38,336 nucleotides of DNA from Micromonospora rosaria (GTDB lineage Bacteria > Actinomycetota > Actinomycetes > Mycobacteriales > Micromonosporaceae). Below are positions 15,096 to 22,391 of this stretch, piece after piece; the first letter of the stretch is position 1; the number at the start of each line of letters is the position of its first letter. The notes below the pieces were generated by a model that worked only from the letters and a program-made list of their open reading frames with translations, did not search any database and was not told the DNA's origin. Made by a program: the position numbers and the translations under genes. The stretch spans positions 1 to 38,336 of the forward strand of contig NZ_LRQV01000059.1 in NCBI RefSeq assembly GCF_001567585.1, given 5' to 3'.

Positions 15096-15599
15096 ATGTC
15101 TGGTCGACGCCGGTCCGGGGTGCCGGGGCGGACGGCGGCTGGCCCCTGGTGGTGTCGCGGGGCGGTCACGGTGGCCGTGGTTCTGGCCGTCGCCGGGGTG
15201 GCCGGGTGCGGTGAGCCGCCGGCCGGTGTTCCGGTGGCGCCGAGCCCGACCAGCGGCGGCCGGCTCCTCGACCGCGACGGGGTACGCACCCTGGTGGCAC
15301 CGCCACGGGAGATCGTTCTGCTTGCCGAATTCGTCGGTGAGCTGGTGGTCAACGACGGTGGGTGTCTCGCCATACGCAGCGAACGGGGTCACGTCAGTCT
15401 GCTCGTCTGGCCGCACGGCACCGATGTGCTCGCCGACGGTGAGGTCGGGGTGCTGACGCCGGAGAAGAAGGAGATCCGGGTCGGCGACACGTTCACGGCG
15501 GCCGGCGGCTACCAGGACGTGCCGCTCTGGGGCGGGCCCGAGGTGCCCACGGATTGCCTCGGTGGGCAGGCAGGGGTGAGCCTCATCGACGCCGTCTGA
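15096..15599 (+). CDS. putative lipoprotein of unknown function
   Basis: 167 aa. An Arg-rich n-region (MSGRRRSG) and a hydrophobic core end in the lipobox VAGC near residue 38, so the mature protein should be a diacylglyceryl-modified lipoprotein on the outer face of the membrane. The mature part is about 130 aa and probably beta-rich (REIVLLAEFVGELVVNDGGCLAI, HVSLLVWPHGTDVL), with a second Cys pair (GGCLA and TDCLGG) likely to form a disulfide. No family is recognised. The ATG at 15096 is chosen because it gives a normal signal peptide; upstream GTG/ATG codons in frame would lengthen it without adding features. Confidence 0.7.
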   Translation: MSGRRRSGVPGRTAAGPWWCRGAVTVAVVLAVAGVAGCGEPPAGVPVAPSPTSGGRLLDRDGVRTLVAPPREIVLLAEFVGELVVNDGGCLAIRSERGHVSLLVWPHGTDVLADGEVGVLTPEKKEIRVGDTFTAAGGYQDVPLWGGPEVPTDCLGGQAGVSLIDAV

Positions 15600-15661
15600 C
15601 CGCCCGCCGCCGCCCGGCCCGCTTCGGGTGGGTGTGAGAGGGGTACCCCGCTCTACCGTAT

Positions 15662-15688
15662 GCGTTAACAGGGGGCCCTTCCTTACAC
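15662..15688. repeat. candidate Micromonospora-type intergenic repeat
   Basis: A short AT-edged segment: GCGTTAAC, then GGGGGCCCTT, then CCTTACAC. It is an imperfect palindrome centred on GGGCCC. I recall GTTAA...GGGCCC...TTAAC-like repeats in Micromonosporaceae intergenic DNA; it could also be a regulatory palindrome of the gene that starts 16 bp downstream. Confidence 0.35.
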
Positions 15689-15703
15689 CTCAGGAGCGTG
15701 ACG

Positions 15704-17410
15704 ATGACCCGCTACGTGCAGCCGGTCCCGGTCCCCGACGATCCGTACACCTCGGACGGGTGGCTGCGGTCCTGGCTGGAGCGGCAGCTCGGCCCGGCCG
15801 GGCACGCCGCCGCCACGGACCGCCTGGCCGACCTGGCCGCCGACGTGGTGGGGCCGCTGCGCGCCGCGCACGCCGACGCCGAGGCGCACCCGCCGACGTT
15901 GGTGCGGTACGACCCGTGGGGCGCCCGGGTCGACCGGATCGACACCGCCGCCGGCTGGCAGGCCCAGCGGGCCGCCGCCGCCCGGCACGCCGTGGTGGCC
16001 CTGCCGTACCTGGACGGGGCGCGGGCCACCTGGGGCGCGGCGGCGCGGGTGGTGCAGCACGCCCTGCTGCACCTGTACGCGCCGGAGTCGGCGACCTTCT
16101 CCTGCCCGGTGGCGATGGCCGACGGGGCCGCCGCGCTGCTGGCCCGCCCCGAGGTCGACCCGGCGGTACGGGACCGGTGGCTGCCCCGGCTGGTCGCCAC
16201 CGACCCGGCCACGGCGGTGGTGTCGGGACAGTGGATGACCGAGTCGCAGGGCGGCTCGGACCTGGCCCGGTCGACCACCACCGCCCGCGACGTCGGGGAC
16301 GGCTCGTGGCGGCTGACCGGGGAGAAGTGGTTCTGCTCGGCCGCCGACGCGCCGATGGCGGTGGCGCTGGCCCGACCGGTCGGCGCGGGGCGGGGTAGCC
16401 GGGTCCTCGCGCCGTTCCTGGTGCCCCGGTACGCCGCCGACTCGCCGCTGGCCGCGGCCGGTGCGCCGGCGGACGCGCCGGCGCCCGGGGTGACCGTGCA
16501 CCGGCTGAAGGACAAGCTCGGCACCCGGGCGCTGCCCACCGCCGAGATCGGCCTGCGGGAGGCGTACGCGGTGCCGCTGGGCGACCCGGGCCAGCCCGGC
16601 CTGGCGCGGGCGATGACCCTGGTGGTGGTGACCCGGGTGCACAACGCCAACGCCGCCGCCAGCGGCATGCGCCGGGGCCTGGCGTACGCGCGGGCGTTCG
16701 CCGCCGCCCGGCAGGTCGCCGGCGGGCGGCTGGCCGACAACCCGCTGCACCGGGCCACCCTGGGGGCCCTGGCGGTCGACGCGGCCGGCGCGTTCGTCCT
16801 GGCCGGGCACGCGTTCGCGCTGCTGGGCCGGGCGGAGGTGGGCGCCGACCCGGACGCCGTCGCCGAGCTGCGGGTGGTCGCGCCGCTGGCGAAGCTCGCC
16901 ACCGGCCGGTGGGCGGTGGCCAGCGCCGCCGAGTACGTGGAGGCGTTCGGCGGGGCCGGGTACGTCGAGGACACCGGGGTGCCCCGGCTGCTGCGCGACG
17001 CCCAGGTGCTGCCGATCTGGGAGGGCACCACCAACGTGCTGGCGCTGGACGTGCTGCGGGCGGTGTCCCGGGAGGACGCCGGTGGGCCGTTGCTGCGCCG
17101 GCTGGCCGCCGCCGTGGACCTGGCCCGGCCGCTCTCCCCCGCCCTCGCCGACACCCTGGCGGCGGTGGTCGGTGAGTTGACCGGCACGCTGGCGGAGGTC
17201 ACCGCCGACCCGCAGGCGGTGGCGGTGGTGGCCGGGGCGCGGGGGTTGGCCCTGCGGATGGCGTCCGCGCTGACGGCCGCCCTGCTGGTGGAGCACGCGG
17301 TGTGGGGTGACCAGGCGGCGGAGGTGGCCGCCCGGCTGTGGGTGCGCCGGTGGCTGCGCCACGAGGACGTCGCCGCCGACGCCCACCACCACCTGGACCT
17401 GCTCGCCTGA
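15704..17410 (+). CDS. acyl-CoA dehydrogenase family protein, AidB-like
   Basis: 568 aa flavoprotein of the acyl-CoA dehydrogenase superfamily. The N-terminal region (RYDPWGARVDRIDTAAGWQ, about 70-90) resembles AidB, the alkylation-response branch that also binds DNA. The FAD/substrate motifs are present: MTESQGGSDLARS (near 183), WRLTGEKWFCSAADA, GTRALPTAEI and WEGTTNVLALDVLRA (near 444), whose Glu lies where the catalytic base of many family members is. The length fits AidB (about 540) better than ordinary beta-oxidation enzymes (about 385). ATG 15704 is preferred over GTG 15698 because AGGAG ends 7 bp before it. It stands alone. Alkylation damage response versus acyl-CoA metabolism cannot be decided from sequence. 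Confidence 0.85.
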   Translation: MTRYVQPVPVPDDPYTSDGWLRSWLERQLGPAGHAAATDRLADLAADVVGPLRAAHADAEAHPPTLVRYDPWGARVDRIDTAAGWQAQRAAAARHAVVALPYLDGARATWGAAARVVQHALLHLYAPESATFSCPVAMADGAAALLARPEVDPAVRDRWLPRLVATDPATAVVSGQWMTESQGGSDLARSTTTARDVGDGSWRLTGEKWFCSAADAPMAVALARPVGAGRGSRVLAPFLVPRYAADSPLAAAGAPADAPAPGVTVHRLKDKLGTRALPTAEIGLREAYAVPLGDPGQPGLARAMTLVVVTRVHNANAAASGMRRGLAYARAFAAARQVAGGRLADNPLHRATLGALAVDAAGAFVLAGHAFALLGRAEVGADPDAVAELRVVAPLAKLATGRWAVASAAEYVEAFGGAGYVEDTGVPRLLRDAQVLPIWEGTTNVLALDVLRAVSREDAGGPLLRRLAAAVDLARPLSPALADTLAAVVGELTGTLAEVTADPQAVAVVAGARGLALRMASALTAALLVEHAVWGDQAAEVAARLWVRRWLRHEDVAADAHHHLDLLA

Positions 17411-17509
17411 CCGGGGGTGCCGTCATCCCGAGTTGAGGGTTGAGCCCGTGTGCCGTCCGATCCGGGCGGAAAAAGTCTCACAAAGCAGGTCAATGAGAAA
17501 ATTGAAGGC

Positions 17510-17980
17510 ATGGAGATCAGCGAGATCAGCCGGTACGTGGGCGACACCTTCGCCGGGGTACGGGCCGTCGAGGCCGCCGGGGACACCTTCTTCCTGTACG
17601 ACCCGGACGGCGACCTGCCGCCGCAACGGCAGCAGCCGTTCGCGACGATCGTCACCACCGACCGGTACGACAGCGCCTCCCGGCTGGACGCGCCCGGCCG
17701 GTACCGGCTCAACGTCGGGCTGACCCGGGCCGGGTACACCGGGCTGTTCGGTCCGGTGCCCACCCGCCGGGACGCGGCCGGGCTGCCGGCGACGGGACCC
17801 GACGCGACCGTGCCGGACCGGATCGTGCCGCACCCGGTCTACGCCGGCCAGCACTGGGTGTGCGTGGTGAACCCCGACGCGACCTGGCCCACCGTCCGGG
17901 ACCTGCTGGCCGAGGCGTACGGGTTCGCCGTCCGCCGGCACGCCAACCACCGGGCCCGGGGCGAGCGCCAGCCGCGCTGA
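17510..17980 (+). CDS. DUF6194 family protein
   Basis: 156 aa, beginning MEISEISRYVGDTFAGVR and continuing with GDTFFLYDPDGDLPP, PFATIVTTDRYD, RYRLNVGLTRAGYTGLFG and HPVYAGQHWVCVVNP, the pattern of the widespread actinobacterial family annotated DUF6194. Biochemical function is not known; it is small, soluble and has no signal peptide. ATG 17510 matches the family's N-terminus. A GTG at 17450 would add 20 residues encoded by unusually AT-rich DNA (about 17465-17508) that reads better as a promoter and leader. It is convergent with the second recombinase gene. Confidence 0.8.
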   Translation: MEISEISRYVGDTFAGVRAVEAAGDTFFLYDPDGDLPPQRQQPFATIVTTDRYDSASRLDAPGRYRLNVGLTRAGYTGLFGPVPTRRDAAGLPATGPDATVPDRIVPHPVYAGQHWVCVVNPDATWPTVRDLLAEAYGFAVRRHANHRARGERQPR

Positions 17981-17991
17981 CCCCGACCGCC

Positions 17992-18013
17992 CCGGCGGCA
18001 CCGGGTCCGCCGG
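17992..18013. terminator. hairpin between convergent genes
   Basis: CCGGCGG (17992-17998) pairs with CCGCCGG (18007-18013). It fills the 33-bp gap between two stop codons and could end both transcripts. Confidence 0.45.
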
Positions 18014-19009
18014 TCAGGCGCGGCGGCGGGCCCGCGCCGCCCAGATGACGTACGCCGGGTCGCGGTCCAGGTTGTGCCGGTCCCGGTCGTAGCGGCGGGT
18101 GGTGCGCGGGTCGGCGTGACCCATGGCGTCCTGCACGTCCTCCAGCGGCACCCCCTCGGCGCGGGCGGTGGTGGCGAAGGCGTGCCGCAGCGAGTGCGGG
18201 GACAGTTTCGCCCAGGCGGGCAGCCCGGCGGCCTGGGCGAGGCGACGGACCATCCGGAACACCGAGTGCCGGTCCAGCCGGTTGCCGCTGGCGGTGACCA
18301 GCAGCGGCCCGGTCAGGTCGGTCACCGGTACCCCCTGGGCGGCGGCGCGGGCGGCCAGGTAGGCGTCCACGGCGTACGCGGTGCCGGGGGTGAGCGCGCG
18401 GCGGCGGGCCCGGCCGCCCTTGCCGACGAAGCGGATGCTGCGGTGACCGCGTTCGGCGCCCAGGTCGGCCAGGTCCAGGGAGACCAGTTCCCCGACCCGC
18501 AGACCCAGGTCGGCCAGCAGGGCGATCGCGGCCCGGTTGCGGTCCGCCGTCGGCCCGGTGTCGGTGTCGGCGGCGGCGAGCAGCCGGTCGACCTCCTCCG
18601 GGGTGAGGCCGATGGTGGTCGAGTGGTCCCGGTCGATGCGGGGCCGGTCGGCGTCGGCCACCGGGTTGGCGTCGACCGCCCGCAGCTTGACCAGGAAGTC
18701 GTACCAACTGGACAGGGCGGACAGGCGGCGGGCCACGGTGGCCGGGGTCAACGGCCGGCCGCTGCGCGCGCCCACGGTGGACTCCAGGTCCCGGCCGTAG
18801 TCGTTGACGTCGAGGAAGGTGGCGCGCAGCGGGTCCAGGCCCCGGGCGGCGCACCAGGTGAGCCAACTGGCGACGTCGCGCCGGTACGCGTCGCGGGTGT
18901 GTTCGGACAGCCGCCGGTTGCGCAGCCACGCCTCGGTGAAGTCGGTCGGGCCGCCGTCGCGCAGGGCGAGGCGGGTCGAGGAGCGCGCCGGAACACCCGA
19001 GGGCAGCAT
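18014..19009 (-). CDS. tyrosine recombinase / integrase (XerC/D-like), second copy
   Basis: 331 aa from ATG 19009. The N-terminal core-binding domain (about 20-125) is followed by the catalytic domain (about 135-320). The full active-site set is present: R171 (LGLRVGE), K197 (VGKGGR), H272-S-L-R275, H298 (MGHAD) and Y307. It differs clearly from the recombinase at 125-1129 in the linker and C-terminal tail, so it is not a recent duplicate. The frame stays open to 19165, but those 52 residues are Arg/Pro-rich and overlap a terminator-like hairpin; MLPSG is therefore preferred, although no strong ribosome site is visible. No other mobile-element genes are adjacent; a dif-like site lies about 850 bp upstream, beyond hsp20. 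Confidence 0.88.
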   Translation of the reverse strand: MLPSGVPARSSTRLALRDGGPTDFTEAWLRNRRLSEHTRDAYRRDVASWLTWCAARGLDPLRATFLDVNDYGRDLESTVGARSGRPLTPATVARRLSALSSWYDFLVKLRAVDANPVADADRPRIDRDHSTTIGLTPEEVDRLLAAADTDTGPTADRNRAAIALLADLGLRVGELVSLDLADLGAERGHRSIRFVGKGGRARRRALTPGTAYAVDAYLAARAAAQGVPVTDLTGPLLVTASGNRLDRHSVFRMVRRLAQAAGLPAWAKLSPHSLRHAFATTARAEGVPLEDVQDAMGHADPRTTRRYDRDRHNLDRDPAYVIWAARARRRA

Positions 19010-19147
19010 GTGAAAGATCTTGTCAGCCTTCCCGGGGTGCGGCGACGCGGCACGCCGAACCGCGTCCACCACCGCCCCGTGGGCGATCGGCCCGCACCGG
19101 TCTCGGCGCCGGGGCGGGTACCGAGTCCCGCCGGGGCCGGCGACCGG

Positions 19148-19184
19148 ATCCGCGCGGGGACGCATCGGACGTCCCCGCGCGGAT
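19148..19184 (-). terminator. strong hairpin downstream of hsp20
   Basis: A 15-bp perfect stem (19148-19162 with 19170-19184; ATCCGCGCGGGGACG on one side) and a 7-nt loop, 54 bp past the hsp20 stop. There is no T-run. It should isolate hsp20 from the recombinase gene. Confidence 0.6.
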
Positions 19185-19237
19185 GCCGGTCCGGGCGGCG
19201 CCGGCTGCGGTGGGGCGCGGACGCCGGCCCCGGGCGC

Positions 19238-19663
19238 TCAGGCGTTGATCTGCCGGGGGCCGGCGCCGTTGGCGCTGATCGCCACCCGGCGCGGCTTCGC
19301 CCGCTCCGCCACCGGGATGCGCAGCGTCAACACGCCGTTGTCGTAGCCGGCTTCCAGCCGGTCGGTGTCGAGGGTGTCGCCGAGGAACAGCTGCCGGGTG
19401 AAGGTGCCCATCGGGCGTTCGGCGGCGACCAGCTCGACACTGTCGCCGGCCGGCCGGCGCCGCTCGGCGCGAACGGTCAGCACGTTGCGCTCGACCGTGC
19501 AGTCGATGCTGTCCGGGTCGACGCCCGGCAGGTCGAACACGGCGTAGAAGTGGTCGCCGTCGCGGTAGGCGTCCAGGTGCATGACCGCCGGCCGGGCGGT
19601 GGTGCCGAAGAACTGCTCGGCGATCCGGTCGATCTCGCGGAACGGGTCGGTGCGCATCAACAT
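19238..19663 (-). CDS. Hsp20/alpha-crystallin family small heat shock protein
   Basis: 141 aa cytosolic chaperone that holds unfolding proteins. An N-terminal helix (MLMRTDPFREIDRIAEQFFG) precedes the alpha-crystallin domain (about 28-128), which contains VFDLPGVDPDSIDCTVERNVLTVRAER and ends in the conserved NGVLTLRIPV. The C-terminal RVAI segment is the I/V-x-I/V-like oligomerisation motif. The length is typical of actinobacterial Hsp18/Hsp20. ATG 19663 has AGGAGG 7 bp upstream. A HAIR-type inverted repeat and a sigma-70-type promoter lie directly upstream, so HspR control is expected. Confidence 0.93.
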   Translation of the reverse strand: MLMRTDPFREIDRIAEQFFGTTARPAVMHLDAYRDGDHFYAVFDLPGVDPDSIDCTVERNVLTVRAERRRPAGDSVELVAAERPMGTFTRQLFLGDTLDTDRLEAGYDNGVLTLRIPVAERAKPRRVAISANGAGPRQINA

Positions 19664-19701
19664 GACAGGTCCTCCTCGGTTCTCCTGGCCGAAGGTGTCG
19701 A

Positions 19702-19722
19702 GTTGAGTCGAGGTGACTCAAG
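19702..19722 (-). promoter_or_regulatory. HAIR element (HspR operator) of hsp20
   Basis: GTTGAGT (19702-19708), 7 bp, ACTCAAG (19716-19722). The HspR consensus is CTTGAGT-N7-ACTCAAG; 13 of 14 arm positions match. It lies 39 bp upstream of hsp20 and 10 bp downstream of the -10 box, where a bound repressor would block transcription. Confidence 0.85.
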
Positions 19723-19732
19723 TTCCCTTCTG

Positions 19733-19762
19733 TATGTAGCGCAGCCCCGGCCGGATCGTCAA
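19733..19762 (-). promoter_or_regulatory. sigma-70-type promoter of hsp20
   Basis: On the minus strand: -35 TTGACG (complement of 19757-19762), an 18-bp spacer, -10 TACATA (complement of 19733-19738). The HAIR operator follows immediately. Confidence 0.6.
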
Positions 19763-19852
19763 GTGGAACGCCCTCCCGCCGCTCGCCCGCCCGACGGGCC
19801 GCCCGGACCCCCGCGCCGGGACTCTGGCTGCCAGCCTCCCGGCGGACGCGGC

Positions 19853-19880
19853 GGCGACCATAACAGTCATTATGATGTGC
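19853..19880 (+). other. dif-like site C
   Basis: Left arm GGCGACCATAA (8 of 11 positions match the E. coli dif XerC arm), 6-bp centre CAGTCA, right arm TTATGATGTGC (inner TTATG kept, outer part diverged). It has the same CATAA-N6-TTATG core as site A. A second GTTATG at 19885-19890 makes a wider inverted repeat with CATAAC at 19859-19864. Confidence 0.35.
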
Positions 19881-19905
19881 AGGCGTTATGCCCGCTTTGC
19901 CCTAG

Positions 19906-19945
19906 CCAATTACTGGATTACTGTTACCGGTAATCCATTAATTGG
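19906..19945. repeat. 40-bp AT-rich near-perfect inverted repeat
   Basis: 16-bp arms: CCAATTACTGGATTAC (19906-19921) and the inverse of CCAATTAATGGATTAC (19930-19945), 15 of 16 matching, with an 8-nt loop. A perfect TTACCGGTAA palindrome sits inside at 19924-19933. Composition differs sharply from the neighbouring DNA. It could be a cruciform or attachment site, or an element end; no gene is attached to it. Confidence 0.6.
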
Positions 19946-19986
19946 CGTCGGGGGTGGTGAGAGTCGACTGCCGACCGGAGCGGTCG

Positions 19987-20033
19987 CACCCCGTGTCGGG
20001 GACCCACGTCGCCCCGTACGGCGACATGGGGTG
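19987..20033 (-). terminator. stem-loop downstream of the hydrolase gene
   Basis: Outer stem CACCCC (19987-19992) with GGGGTG (20028-20033); inner stem GTCGCC (20008-20013) with GGCGAC (20020-20025). It ends 6 bp from the hydrolase stop codon. Confidence 0.45.
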
Positions 20034-20038
20034 TGGCG

Positions 20039-20947
20039 TCAGGTCGTGTGGCGGATAATCGAGTCGGCGATCCGTTCGGTGAGCCCTGAAGAGAAGAACG
20101 GGTGGTGGCCCATCCCCGGCACGATCTCCAGGCGCGCCGCCGGGATCTGCGCCGCGAGGGCCGCCCCGTGGGCCGGGGGGAACAGGGGGTCCTCACTGCC
20201 GTGCAGGACCAGGGTCGCCGCGGTGATGCGGGACAGGGAGGCCCGCCGGTCGTCGGCCCAGCGCCGTCCGGCGAGGTCGTGGTTCGCGGCGGCGGTGACG
20301 TCGTGGGCCCGGGTGTAGCAGTCTTCGACGAACCGTCGCGCGGCCGGCTCGTCGAAGGGCAGGACGTCGCCGTTGAGTACCCGCCAGGTCTGCACGTCGG
20401 CGTCCATGCGCTGGCGGACCGTCGTGCGGGGCGTCGTCGCCGAGGCCATCACGTGGTGGAGGAACCGTGCCGTCGGGGGTGGAAGCTCGTCGGTCGCAGC
20501 GGGTTGTCCTGCCAGCGCCCGCGCCCACGCCGGGCCGGGGTTGTTCCCCATCGGAGAGGAGGCCATCGCGGTCAGCGTGCGGACACGGGCCGGCTGGTGC
20601 ACGGCGAGCCACTGCCCGATCGCCGCGCCCAGCGACGTCCCGACGACGTGCGCGGCCGGGACGCCGTGGGAGTCCAGAACGGCGGCCGTGTCGGCGGCCA
20701 GGTCGGCGAGCGCGTACGGGTGCGTGGTGAACTCGACGGAGTCGGAACGGCCGGTGTCACGGTGATCGAAGCGGATCACCTGCCGGCCGCTGGTCACGAG
20801 CGCCTCCACGAGCTCGTCGGGCCAGCCGATGCCCGGCGTGGAGGTGCCCATGACCAGCAGGACGGTGGGGTCACCGGGCCGACCGAAACGCTCGGTCCAC
20901 AACCGGACGTGCCCAGAACGAACGAACTTCTCCTCACCAGTAAGCAT
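20039..20947 (-). CDS. alpha/beta hydrolase
   Basis: 302 aa alpha/beta-hydrolase-fold enzyme. Catalytic triad: nucleophile S105 in GTSLG, D253 in GSEDPLF and H281 in GMGHHPF; the oxyanion-hole region is MGTSTPG (about 33-39). The arrangement FDHRDTGRSD and the GNNPGPAW segment resemble esterases of the RdmC/aclacinomycin-methylesterase-like group, but the substrate cannot be assigned. There is no signal peptide. ATG 20947 is chosen because homology starts there; 13 further codons are open upstream. An inverted repeat with the same half-sites as the cydA operators lies 39 bp upstream of the start. The reductase gene upstream on the same strand is 134 bp away. Confidence 0.85.
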   Translation of the reverse strand: MLTGEEKFVRSGHVRLWTERFGRPGDPTVLLVMGTSTPGIGWPDELVEALVTSGRQVIRFDHRDTGRSDSVEFTTHPYALADLAADTAAVLDSHGVPAAHVVGTSLGAAIGQWLAVHQPARVRTLTAMASSPMGNNPGPAWARALAGQPAATDELPPPTARFLHHVMASATTPRTTVRQRMDADVQTWRVLNGDVLPFDEPAARRFVEDCYTRAHDVTAAANHDLAGRRWADDRRASLSRITAATLVLHGSEDPLFPPAHGAALAAQIPAARLEIVPGMGHHPFFSSGLTERIADSIIRHTT

Positions 20948-20985
20948 GCCGGGCACCGTAGCGGTCACCCGACAGGCCCAAAGCA

Positions 20986-21000
20986 ACTACCCGTCGTAGT
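20986..21000 (-). promoter_or_regulatory. operator-like inverted repeat upstream of the hydrolase gene
   Basis: ACTAC (20986-20990), 5 bp, GTAGT (20996-21000). This is the same arm sequence and spacing as the two repeats at the cydA start (7513-7548), which suggests one regulator for both. Confidence 0.4.
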
Positions 21001-21081
21001 CGGAAACGGCGCTCGTGAGATAATGAAGTGGGAGGCGGGAGGGCCCGAAGCGGTGGCACGGAGCGCGGTGAGGGGGCAGGT

Positions 21082-21660
21082 TCACGAGCCCTGTCGGGTG
21101 CGCGTGACCGGCCGGTACCGCACACTCAGCTCGGCCGTGGGGTCGTCGGCGCCGACCCGGTGCAGGTAGTGCGGCCGGCCGCCGGGGAGGTCCAGCAGCC
21201 GGATGCCCTCGCCGAGCAGCACGGGCGCGATGTGCAGGTCGATCTCGTCGAGCAGGCCGCGTTCGAGAAGCTGCGCACCGATCGTCGGCGACAGCACCTC
21301 GACGTTCTTGCCGCCGGCCGCGTCCCGCGCGATCCGTACCGCCTCGGCCACGTCACAGTCGAGGAACGTGACGCGCTCGGCGGGCTCGGCGTCCTCGGGG
21401 TGATGGGTCAACACGAAGATGGGCCCGGCCCAGGCGCCACCGTAGACGGCGCTCGGATCCGGGAACTGGTCCCAGCCGCGCCGGCCGCCCAGGACCGCGC
21501 CGGTGGTCTCGACGTACTGCTCGATCAGGCCCGGCTGGGGTGAGATGCCGGTCGACATCCAGTCCATCTCGTGGTTCGGCCCGGCCACGAACCCGTCCAG
21601 GGACATGGTGAAGTGCCAGAGCACCTTGCCGTTCGCGGTCTGCGGTTCCCAGTCGTTCAC
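21082..21660 (-). CDS. RibD/dihydrofolate-reductase-fold family protein
   Basis: 192 aa of the RibD C-terminal/DHFR-like family, NADPH-dependent reductases often found as stand-alone proteins in actinobacteria. WHFTMSLDGFVAG (about 14-26) is the family's first strand and substrate loop; GAVLGGRRGWDQF, FVLTHHPED, KNVEVLSPTIGAQLLERGLLDEIDLHIAPVLLGEGIRLL follow in order, the last being the diagnostic C-terminal block. It is not a housekeeping DHFR; the substrate is unknown. The GTG at 21660 has GGAGACC upstream and gives the normal N-terminus. It lies on the same strand as the hydrolase but 134 bp away. Confidence 0.88.
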   Translation of the reverse strand: MNDWEPQTANGKVLWHFTMSLDGFVAGPNHEMDWMSTGISPQPGLIEQYVETTGAVLGGRRGWDQFPDPSAVYGGAWAGPIFVLTHHPEDAEPAERVTFLDCDVAEAVRIARDAAGGKNVEVLSPTIGAQLLERGLLDEIDLHIAPVLLGEGIRLLDLPGGRPHYLHRVGADDPTAELSVRYRPVTRTRQGS

Positions 21661-21791
21661 TGCGGTCTCCTCTACCGGCTGATTGCCTGCTGCGGTATTG
21701 AGACGGCAGCCACCGCGAAATCTCATCGGTCCGGGGGCGGGCGGAAGTCGACCGACGGGAACAGGGCCGGCTCGTGGAACGAGGCGATCCC

Positions 21792-22391
21792 TCAGCGGCC
21801 CGGCCCGCCGGGTGTCTCCTGGCCGGGGACCAGCAGGGCCGCCACCAGCTTTGCGGACCTGCGGCGTGAGCGGTCCCTGAGCTGCCCGCTGACCGCGCCC
21901 AGGTCCGCCTCGGCACTCAACTCCTCGACGTCACGGCGGCGCAGCGCCCGTTCCTGAGCCATCCGGTCGACGCCGTCGCCGACGTGCTCGGTGAGGAAGA
22001 ACATCGAGTCCAGCGCGTGGCTGCCGGCCCGGGTCGCGTGCCGCACCTCGCCCGTACGCCGGTACTCGCAGGCGTAGTAAGCGACGGCCAGGGCGTGGCA
22101 CGCGAAGGCCAGCGCACCGGACGGTTCCCGCTCGGCGGCCAACTCGGGCAGCGCCATGAGCCGGGCGGCGTTCCCCCGCCAGGGCTCGTCGTCGGCTGGT
22201 CCCGGCCTCCACAGGTCGTCCAGGACCAGCAGGAACGCCTCCACGTCGGCGGTCCGGCCGCCGGTGGCCCCCACCGGCCCGGTGAACAGTTGCGCCATCC
22301 GTTCGACGAGCGACGCGACCGCGATCTGCCCCGGCCGGCGGGACGCCTCCACGAGGAACGTACCCAGGGGGTCGCCGCGGTCTACGGCCAT
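21792..22391 (-). CDS. helical protein, candidate immunity protein
   Basis: 199 aa, no signal peptide or membrane segment, almost entirely helical by composition. The central block (SGALAFACHALAVAYYACEYRRTG, followed by HATRAGSHALDSMFF, about 95-145) looks like a helical-repeat core; the C-terminal 40 residues are basic. I do not recognise the family. Its ATG at 22391 lies inside the last codons of the deaminase-like gene (10-bp overlap), so the two are translationally coupled. A small cytosolic protein immediately downstream of an exported toxin-like protein is the usual place for an immunity gene; that role is inferred from position only. Confidence 0.7.
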   Translation of the reverse strand: MAVDRGDPLGTFLVEASRRPGQIAVASLVERMAQLFTGPVGATGGRTADVEAFLLVLDDLWRPGPADDEPWRGNAARLMALPELAAEREPSGALAFACHALAVAYYACEYRRTGEVRHATRAGSHALDSMFFLTEHVGDGVDRMAQERALRRRDVEELSAEADLGAVSGQLRDRSRRRSAKLVAALLVPGQETPGGPGR

